A DNA stretch of 64,000 bases from Gnetum montanum (taxonomy: Eukaryota > Streptophyta > Gnetopsida > Gnetales > Gnetaceae), in the NCBI GenBank assembly GCA_015680685.1, contig MNCI01008893.1:2364-66363 (forward strand), written 5' to 3'. The first letter of the stretch is position 1; every line of letters begins with the position of its first letter. The translations under genes were made by a program, and so were the position numbers. Below, piece after piece: positions 46,258-55,401 of this stretch. The notes under the pieces are model-generated. The model saw nothing but the letters and a program-made list of their open reading frames with translations, did not search any database and had not been told where the DNA came from.

Positions 46258-46271
46258 CAATCATGGGGGTA
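46258..46271 (+). promoter_or_regulatory. E4 polypurine tract
   Basis: CAATCATGGGGGTA directly precedes the 3' LTR start TGATGAG. Confidence 0.85.
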
Positions 46272-47018
46272 TGATGAGTCACCAAATAAGCAACTCAATA
46301 TCGGACCCATGATATTAGACACGATATCAGGCCCTCGATATCGAATACACGATATTGGACAGACCAACAGATATTAGACACGCAATGTTAGAACCTGTCT
46401 CGTTGGCTATAAATAAGAGAGAGGGACACTTGGTCTAGGACATTAGTTTTTAGTCCCTTAGCCAAAGTCTTGCAGTTTTTTCTATTCCAAAGTTAGAATT
46501 ATTTCTAAGTGCCCATAATAGAATTCATAGAGTGAATGGATCTTTATTCGAGCATTGTGTACCTGAGCACACCTTGTGTCTAGAAATAAAGACGAACCTT
46601 GTGATAAACCTTGCAACATTTAAAATAGCTTAATTATTGCATTTCATGTTATTTACTATTATTCGATGCTTTCAATAGTTAATTAATGTTATTTCATAGA
46701 ATTTTTAATTATCAATTGCCAATGAATTAGCACACTCAGCACAACCACTTCGAGCATACGTGGAACACTTGGTAACCTAGTAACAATTAGCATTTGGTAA
46801 TCCCAGTAGTGTTACACTAGTTCAAGATGTGTCCAAAGAGTGGGAACGNACTTAACCATACAATTATGCCTTACAAGTAAGCTTGGGAAGACAACAACTA
46901 CATAACTCATCCTTGTTCTGCATAGGCGCATAAGCACTTAATCCTTGAAGTTCAACCAAATCGTTCATGAACACTCATATTCGTATGGTTGGGCATAGGG
47001 GTACCTTGCCGCTCATCA
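46272..47018 (+). mobile_element. E4 3' LTR with a gap
   Basis: It starts TGATGAGTCACC and ends CCGCTCATCA. TATAAATA is at 46,408-46,415. U3 is about 26 bases longer than in the 5' LTR because of one more GATATC-type unit. At 46,849 a single N replaces sequence that spans 39,888-40,023 (136 bases) in the 5' LTR, so this copy is incompletely assembled. Confidence 0.9.
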
Positions 47019-47023
47019 CTTAT

Positions 47024-50000
47024 ATATTCTCTAGTTTATTCATTACCATTTAATCATTTTTATCATGAACATTAACTTACTCATCACATCTTCAACTTTA
47101 AATTTTTTTTTTCTATCCTCAACTTCGACACATTGTATCTTTTCCTAAGCATATTTTTATTAAATTAGAAAAAAATAATCATTCAAAAAATATCATTCAT
47201 GATAAAAAAAAGTTTTAAGAATTAATTGGTTGAATGTAGGTCTTTTTTCTTACTTGCAATACTAATTCCTTTTTACAATTAAGAAAATTGATTTTCAAAA
47301 AAAAATTATGAGAACTAAATGATGTGAAAATAGATTCCATATGCTTAATGAGATTGAGAATACTAACAATGAGATTGAGATCAATGGAAGATTAAATAGC
47401 TTGAAAAAAAATAGAACTTTAGGATATTTTCTAGATTAGACATTAAAAATTTTGTTCCCTTACAAATGATTAATACTATCGTATGTATAAATGATCCTAT
47501 ATCTAGGGTAGACTATACCATCAAAGCATTACCTAGATTAATAAGTACAAAATAAGAAGAATAGTACTTGACATGAATTACTTGAATGCTATGCTTTTGG
47601 ATCATATCATTTAACTACAAAAGGAAATTTTGATTTAAAAACTAATCCAAAATTTTAATGAATACATATTATGATGTAAGATCAATAACTAATTATTCAT
47701 GTACATTATCAGGAAAAAGAAAATTAGGTATCGTATTTGTAACAACATCAATACTAAAAGGCATTATAATTTTTTTCTCACAAATTGTAATTCTGCATTC
47801 CAAGAATCAACAAAAATTTCTATATTAATAGAATAAATAAAAATTTCAGCATTAGCAGAAGAAGTTGGGTTAATTTAGAGTCCCTCATAAAAATGAAAAT
47901 TCTAGAGAAATTAGTTCCATTAATGAAACCCTTAAGATCCATAAAACTTTAAATACTTAGCTTATAGAAGAAAAACCTTAACTTAAAACATTATAAAAGA
48001 AAGACCACCACAAATCTATTTGATTATATATGACTTGCAAGCCACAAGATGTATGCTCTATCCAACTAAGCAATGCATCATTAACACTAAAAAACTTAAT
48101 GTATAAAATGAAAGAAGAGATAATATATTTATAGAATTTTTATTGATGTACAAAGTCTTAAATTCTAGGAAATGTACTAAGAGGAAGATCAACAAAGATA
48201 GGAAAAAAATAGTTAAAGATGATTTAAAAAATTGCAAATAGATACTCTTTTAGCTCTTAATACAAGAGAATTGTAAAAGATAACTCATGTAACCAATCCA
48301 ATATTGTTAGGACAAGGTTAGGATGATGATGATTATTATTATATCAAATGACATGTGCCCCTTCTCCCACCCCACCCCCCAATCCACATCCCATGTACTA
48401 AAACATAAGGATTTTTTTCTATGCATCAAAATGAAGGTTGACTTTTTTGTATGTTTGATAGATGCCCCAACCAATGATCAAAATCTTAGAAAACAAATTA
48501 TGCTTGGTTTAAAAAGTAACTTAAAAAAAACTTAGTCACTTAGATGAGTTAGCCAAAAACCATAGTACATATTAAACCATTGAATATACTAATTATGATT
48601 GTTAATTTTCCACAAATACCATTGTTTCAAATAGGATGAATGCTTTTAGCATGCTTTATCAGTAATAGGGCAAGCCAAGTTATAACCTTACACAAAAGGT
48701 AGACCTACAAAATCACCAACAAAAGATGCATAAAGTAAAAGCTTGATCTCAACAGAGTTATCATAATTCTTCAAAATGCAAGTAGAGAGAATGTGAGAAG
48801 AATTATTAGTAATTGAAATTTATTTTTATTCAAGAAACTTATAAAATTACAACAAATATGTTGTATGTTGGCAAGTTGATTTGTTTCTTTTATAACTTTT
48901 TCCTTGATTTTAATTTATATTGCTTTTTATTTTTTTAATAAAATAATATGTTTAAATCATGAAGTCAACTCAACTCTAATAGTTAATCACCAAAATTATA
49001 AATAATTGCCTTGGTAGAAATCATTGGCGCAGCTACGTGTTCAAATGTATGTGAACTCTTTTGCATGTTGGATACATCTTCCACAAGCATGTTAAAATGC
49101 ATATTACCTCTGTTGCATGATTAACATATGTCCTTAACATGTATTGAATTATAAGCTTGACATAACTTACCAAGCATCATAACTTTATTTTGGACAAACC
49201 AAAATTTAATTTCTAACTTTTTCAACATATTGTGCTCATCAACTATCAACCTAGGGTACTTTTATAAGAAATGTCCTTTTAGAATATCTAGTGTTAGACT
49301 TAAACAAACACTTAACATTTGGTGTGAAGATAGGATATCATAAATAATATAATCTAAAAAAGGAATTTTGTTTTTCAAGTGCTCTAAATGCTTCAAGTAT
49401 AAAAGGGTTATATAAATATATTTACATAATAAAGAATTATATAGATGAATAGAGTTACAATCAAATATTTAACAATGTTGCAAGTATACTTAATAAATGG
49501 TACATTTATGAATATAAATAAATAAATAAATAAAAGATACAAAGCTCAACAAAATATACATTAAAATGACAATATGAAAGTTTTACATACAATTATATAA
49601 AATCTTAAATTCTTTGTAAATTCCTTGCAAAAGTTTAGGTTGTTGCATATTAATTTGGAAATTATAGTTAACTTAAGATCTTTCATTGTAACTTAATGTG
49701 CTCAATATTCCCTTGACTTCATCTCATTACGCTATTAGCAATAACATGGATAAGAATTTGTGGATGTTTGAAACTAGGCTCTTTTGGTATTAACATTCAA
49801 GCATTCTAGACTAGATTCATAATCTAGTTCACTTATTAATCACCTAATTTCACAAATTCCTAATCTAATGATGTTATCTTCATTGTTACCTAGGTTTTCT
49901 TTCACCTTTATGTTAAAGCTACATCCCTAGCTTCATCGTGATACATATGATTACTAAATGCATACCTAAGTTTATTTAAGCTCATAATATCACTAATTTG

Positions 50001-50074
50001 TAAATCTATGGGAAACTAAATCCTTGATTTCCTCATGGTGTCTATGCCACTAAAATACCCATGCTAGTTTATTC
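47024..50074. other. Unassigned AT-rich region, with a tRNA-like fragment near 48,031-48,082
   Basis: I see no LTR words, transposon proteins or cellular genes. There is an (AAAT)n stretch near 49,517-49,535 and scattered poly-A and poly-T. At 48,082-48,031 on the minus strand TTGCTTAGTTGGATAGAGC matches a tRNA D-arm, with a possible CTTG/CAAG stem after it, but no T-arm follows. Some reading frames around 47,340-47,860 look weakly protein-like, with stops, and I cannot name them. Confidence 0.45.
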
Positions 50075-50443
50075 AACCTTCCGTACCCCTACGCTCAACC
50101 ATACAAATACAAGCATTACACGCGATCCAGTCGAACTCCAAGGACTAAGTGCTTATGCACCTTCACAAAACAAGGATGGGTAAGGTGATCGTTGTCTTCC
50201 CAAGATTACTCATATGGCATGCTTGTATGGTTAAGTAAACTTGAGGTATATGATTTTTATGCTTTTTATGTTTTATTTCCTGGTGCTAAAGAGGGAAGAA
50301 GTGAATTAATTGAATAAATAATTTAAATTAACTAATCAACTGGGTCCTAACTAGTCCTAACAGCAGCATCCACTCCCACTTTCCGTACACATCCTGAACC
50401 AGTGTAACACTCATGGGATTACCAAACGCTAATCGTTACTGGG
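50075..50443 (-). mobile_element. E6 3' LTR, U5 part
   Basis: The minus strand reads on from 59,231: CAGTAACGATTAGCGTTTGG, then GTTACACTGGTTCAGGATGT, then the GAAGACAACGATCACC and GTATGGTTGAGCGTAGGGGT words. The last 15 or so bases do not show the usual CTCATCA end, so the outer border is approximate. Confidence 0.75.
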
Positions 50444-51311
50444 TGATGGGACGCGATATGGCATGGGCTGCGATATCGCGTACGCGATATCGTGTCCGTC
50501 GCGATATCGCATCCCCCACGATATTGCATACGTGATATTGTGTCTTCCCTACAATATCGCGTAAGCGATATCGCAGTCTGCCGCAATGTCTATAAATAAG
50601 AAGCAGCTCTCCCTTGTTTAGGAAATTAGGAGTTAGAAGTAGCGAAGCTCTGGCAGTTTGACCACTCCAGAGATAGATTATTTTCCAGTGTTTGCTTGCA
50701 GTGTGATGAATGTACTTGTACGGCATTCTTTATTTGAGTGTGACGTACTTGGACACGCACATGACCGACAATAAAGATCGAGATTACTTCATCATTGCAG
50801 TAGTCACTTTGTTGTTTATTTATTTAATGTTATTTCCTATTTTCTCTCTCTCACCCTTAAACTCCTAGAACACAGAACAAGTATGACTTGATTATGAGCA
50901 TTTAAGTGTGACTACTTGGTAGCCCAGTGGCGTACCTAGGATCTATGCCTGGTAATCCTAGTGGTACTCATGCATGAGGTCCAAGATGTGTATGGTTGAT
51001 CAAGGAATCGATTGCTCATCACACTTAGGCTAGATTAGAATTTCTTACCCTTTTCCTCCTAGCTTAGCTTAGTTAATCTTACATTCCACTACCTTCAGAA
51101 GTAGCGTTAGAATTAGGAACATATCATACACCTCATCTAGACTAAACCATACGTGAAAAGTACAATACTAGTCCATGTGGGAAGACAGCGAACTATGACC
51201 TAAGGATAACTATCTAGGTGCCACAACTAGTCTATCTACAAAGTTTGACCAGATCACGCATACACACTCGTATTCGTATGGTTGAGTGTAGGGGTACCTT
51301 GCCACTCATCA
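50444..51311 (+). mobile_element. E5 5' LTR
   Basis: It starts TGATGGGACGCGATAT and ends CCACTCATCA. U3 (50,451-50,576) has tandem CGCGATATCGCG-like dyads. TATAAATA is at 50,591-50,598 and the poly(A) word AATAAA at 50,770-50,775. The minus-strand open frame at 50,436-50,726 is a product of the U3 repeats. Confidence 0.92.
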
Positions 51312-51312
51312 T

Positions 51313-51330
51313 TGGCACCGTTGCCAGGGA
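51313..51330 (+). promoter_or_regulatory. E5 primer-binding site (tRNA-Asp)
   Basis: TGGCACCGTTGCCAGGGA matches the plant tRNA-Asp complement TGGCGCCGTTGCCGGGGA at 16 of 18 positions, one base after the LTR. Confidence 0.88.
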
Positions 51331-51455
51331 CAGTGCTAGTTATCTAGATTAGTTATATTATACAAGGTTGCTATATAGGACTTAATGATATATCTCTTAG
51401 AAAGAAGAAATAATTATAAAAAGTCACACATAAATTCACACACAGCTTCACAACC

Positions 51456-53439
51456 ATGCCTCTCCTACAAGATGATAATAACGCTACACTTAGTGAGGAA
51501 GTTCATTGGAGAACCAATGAACTATATGAAGATGAAGATTGGAGTATACAACCCGAAGTGGGAGTTTCTTATAAAAATGAACAAAAACAACTTCATCGCA
51601 ATACACGAAGACATAACTTACCCAATGACGATGAACCCCCACTGGCCACTACAAGCTTAATGCAAATACAAGAGGCTGTTCAAATCTCACGTAGGCATCG
51701 TAAAGAGAGTCGTCTACCCAGGCTCGATTTTAACAAATTTCCCAAATTTTCAGGAGGCTATGACTTAGATCCACAACAACACTTACTACCCTTCTATGAT
51801 GCCTACACATGGAATAACATTGATAACGGGTGGCAAAAACTTAAGCTCTTTCCCATAACACTCGTTGACCAAGCTAAAGTATGGTATAGATCGCTAAAAC
51901 CAAATTCAATACAACGCTGGTCAACAATGGTAGAAGTCTTTAACAAAAAATATCAAACCTATGCAAGAGTGTTAGCCTTGAGGAAACAAATCCAAGGATG
52001 GAAACAAGCACAACATGAACTGTTGGACATGGCCTTAAAAAGATATTATGCACTATTAAACAACTGTCCAGGCCATGGGTTTTCCGAGGAAAGGCTAATG
52101 TACCATATTATTGATGGGCTATGTAATGAAACAAGAGAGACCTTAAGAACGTATGCCCAAGGTCAACTATATGAACTACGAACCCATCAAATCTAAGAGC
52201 TTATTAAGTGAGTAGCAAAAGAATAAGGAGAATTAGCTAGATGGGAGAATGTTGAAAAACATAAACGGGACCAAAGTATCAACTTAACAAAGGTCCATGA
52301 TCATAACGAGGAGAAATCAACTAATCTCAAAGGTGGAAACATCATCTTTGCCAATACAACAATCATTAGAAGAAGCCGAGGCAAAGATCAATAAGATGTT
52401 GGAATGGATGTATCAAAAGTGTGGAGAATATATCAACAATATTGGAGATAGAGTTTTCACAACCCAAGAAGCAGGAAAAAATATTAGAAATTCAGAAAAA
52501 AAGAATGAAGGGAACAAGCGCTCAACTGCTAATCATACATATGAATGCAACATATGCCTGTACGATCATCCCAAAGGCCAATGCCCAATATTGTTACATT
52601 TATATGAGCATTGGGGAAACACGTTACATCCAAAGTTTGTACAGAGATCCTGTCCTTGATCACAATGGCAACCATCCCAGTTGTGGGGGAGATCACCCTT
52701 AGACTGGAGGCACCCTTCATATTTTCCGAACTCGAATGCTTATCACGCTCAACATCCTATTTCTCCAACTGGGCCAACATACTTTGTCTCACCACACTAC
52801 TATTCTCCACAATACTATCAACCCATGCCTCCAATGTAACCACCATCTTGTGCACCTTATATTCCTCCTAACTTTCAACATTCTTATCCTTTCCCTCCTT
52901 CCACATCGCCACCAACTGCCCCTAACGTACCTGCACCACTGCAACCCACGAACAACACTTATGCTACTGCTACCAACAGCAATGAAAAGCCTCCTCAACA
53001 TCAAAGGCGCCCTTTCTTTAAACACGGACGTAGGAAGGGACAACACAATTCTGAGGCCATTGCATTTTCCAACCCAGCACAAGTCCACCAATGTGGTGCA
53101 TCCTTACCTTCGAACCCAACGCCTCATGTAACTTCATCAAGGCCACCAACTAACACTCCAACAACCACACAGCCCAATGAACACAACCATGGGAGGCATC
53201 ATCCTAATCCTTGCATACCATCTAACAGTCACCAACATCATAGTGGATCAACTCGTTATCTAGGAACTACATCGTATAAAGTGCCCCACTATGCTTATTA
53301 CAATCAAGTGTGTGAACCCCAATGGGATAAGTATAGACCGGTTCCAATACTTCCAACATGCAAGGATCCTTATCTTTCATTTATTAATCCATGCCATACT
53401 CAACTGATTGGTTATGGGGGATACCCCCCATTTCAATAA
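51456..53439 (+). pseudogene. E5 gag, nearly open, with long Pro/His-rich tail
   Basis: ATG at 51,456 opens 246 codons: an acidic N-terminus, then the capsid-like part (residues about 85-245) with RLDFNKFPKFSGGYDLDPQQ, LKLFPITLVDQAKVWYRSL, VEVFNKKYQTYARVLALRKQ, YALLNNCPGHGFSEE and HIIDGLCNETRETLRTYAQG. Stops follow in the K/E-rich stretch at 52,196-52,240 and a frameshift lies near 52,300. The next frame carries the zinc knuckle CNICLYDHPKGQC at about 52,545 and a P/Y/H/Q-rich tail to a TAA at 53,437, with only two stops. The gene ends without passing into protease. The capsid spacing is typical for Athila/Tat. Confidence 0.88.
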
Positions 53440-54837
53440 CAAGCAGGATTAATAAATATTTTTCATTTCCTTGATTTTACACCTTTTTTGTTTTCCATTT
53501 TTTTTCATTTTTCAACTTTTTGTTTTATCTTTTTATCTTTTTGTGTTTTTGTCTTTTTACGTTCTTGTAAGTAATCTCATCTACAAATAAAACACTCATG
53601 TGGATTTTTGGTTGAGGTGTGTTCTATGTTATTAAGTCATGAGTGGTCAATTATTTGGAACAATGAGCCCATTACACCCACTCATCCATTCTACAAATAA
53701 GAGGGTCTATTCGGGGGTACAGTGATATTCTTGACATTCTTAAAAATTAAAATTAATATTGTGTTTATTGTACCCAAAATGAAGAAGGACGGACCAAGAG
53801 GGAATGATTAGGGTGTGACATCAAGGGGACTTGTGGATTCTCTTTGGTGACGTCTGTGGGAGTTATCATGCAATGTGGTTGTACTAAGATCCTTGTAGAT
53901 CTAATGAAAATGGGAGTAAGAGTAATCAAAAGGGCACTCAACAATCAAATGCTGTTCTAGGGGGTCCCACTGGAAAGGCATGCACACATGCCTGAAGGTT
54001 GGTGGCTTCTCTGGATTTAGTAAACTTCAAAAAAAACAAGAAAAGAAAAGAAAAAAGAAAAACAAAGTGCCATAAAACAAAAAAATCACTCCTCCCTTGA
54101 ACTAAATGCCAGGTGATCGTACGCCTTGTTGTTATGGTACTCTCATAGTCGTTTATCATGGGATGAAACAATGCGATGTCACTAATTAGAGGAATTGACT
54201 TGGTCCTGATCTTGGAATGATGGGTTAATGACATATTAATCATGCTTTACACGCAGGATTCACTGTGTCCTGGGTCAGTTACCTCATGTCCTAATCTCTA
54301 CGATCCCTTTCTATACTTCGTCTCATCTCACTGTTCGTGTAATTGTAGCTCGTGTCCCATGTAGCATTGAATTTTCATCTCATTCCTGTGATATTTACAT
54401 GGGTGTGTTTTGTGGAGTTAGTGCGGATTACATTTAACCCTTCTAGTGCCCATGGACACTTTAAGTGTGGTTGCATAAAGGCATAATAGGTTGAAACCTA
54501 CTTTGGGGAGGACCCACTTGTGTAATTTTTTGTTATCTTCACTAATTCTCTAGTTCAAACACACAATTTCTTACCCTCAGCTTAATTTTTCATAATTTTC
54601 TTTCCCCATTATTATCCCCCTAAATTTTAACGTTCCAATGTACCATTACATTCCCTTTTTTCGTAACCGCCAAATTTTTAATTACTAAAATTCACATCAT
54701 TATCATTAAGAGTGCCTCTCGAATCAATGATATTACCCTAGAACATCTTAATACTTACCAATGTCCTTGATCTTTCACATCAATTTCAAGAAAAATCATT
54801 AAAAATTTGATATTTTCATATGTCTCACATTAGTAGG
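53440..54837 (+). other. E5 spacer between gag and internal promoter-like block
   Basis: It starts straight after the gag stop, where pol would be in E2 and E3. It has GGTGTGACATCAAGGGGACT (53,813 on), the hairpin block with the perfect stem AGGCATG/CATGCCT (53,974-53,992) and ACTTTGGGGAGGACCCACTT (54,500-54,519). So pol is missing but the post-pol spacer is kept. Confidence 0.7.
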
Positions 54838-54930
54838 GCCGAGATATCATGTACGCGATATCGCGTCCCATGGGATATCGCATACACTATGTATCATATG
54901 CAATATCGCGTCCTATTTTCCTATAAATAG
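54838..54930 (+). promoter_or_regulatory. E5 internal promoter-like block, copy of its own U3 theme
   Basis: The block has GAGATATCATGTACGCGATATC, GCGTCCCATGGGATATCGCAT and CAATATCGCGTCC units and then TATAAATA at 54,922-54,929. The LTR U3 has the same TACGCGATATCG, GATATCGCATCC and TATAAATA in that order. ORF2 begins 470 bases later. This is the clearest of the internal blocks. Promoter activity is an inference. Confidence 0.7.
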
Positions 54931-55102
54931 GAAACCCCGCTACAACACTTAGCATCATTTTTCCATTCACGTGGGGGGACTTGTTGAAATTTTTCTCTGC
55001 GACTTGCAATTGTGTGACCCTTGCTTTTTCACTCATATCTCGAGCACTAGTGCTCCAATTTTAATTCCGTTTGAACCTGCTTGAACCTGAAGTGTTCAGT
55101 TT

Positions 55103-55116
55103 AGTCGTGGGGGAGA
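55103..55116 (+). promoter_or_regulatory. Polypurine-like tract before E5 ORF2
   Basis: AGTCGTGGGGGAGA is almost the same as the 3' polypurine tract of E5 (AGTCGTGGGGGTA, 58,345-58,357). It lies in the ORF2 leader. Confidence 0.5.
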
Positions 55117-55401
55117 GACACTTACCGAAAAGTGCCTAAATTTTTTTTGAAATTTATCATTACCCAAAGGACATTAGTTAGGGTAATTAACTTAACACTT
55201 AGAATAATTGTGCCAAAAATCATATAACCTTAAGTATACCCGGAGATTAAAATGATAACCACCTAAGTTACAAGACCCATTATTACAAACTTTCGGGCAT
55301 GATCACACGTTATAACATAAGATCTTTAATTAAGGCAAGTAGTAAGGTATAACTTGACTTTGAAAACAACCTTACTAACGTTTGATCCGTGTGATTACAG
55401 A

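Larger units (their letters stand above)
39338..47018 (+). mobile_element. E4: internally deleted gag-pol element with CTTAT target duplication
   Basis: LTRs are at 39,338-40,186 and 46,272-47,018, with CTTAT on each side (39,333-39,337 and 47,019-47,023). The inside holds gag, protease, a linker fused to the integrase core, and a 2-kb spacer without ORF2. RT, RNase H and the integrase zinc part are missing, so it would need enzymes from other elements. Its LTR and spacer belong to the family of E6. Confidence 0.92.

Noticed and set aside
50451-50576. Short repeats resembling a CRISPR array or satellite
   Set aside because: The GATATC dyads are irregular, lie in the U3 of an LTR before a TATA box, and recur at the other LTR; the DNA is from a plant nucleus.
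52789-53091. 100-codon minus-strand frame rich in R and W
   Set aside because: It is the complement of the Pro/His-rich tail of E5 gag.
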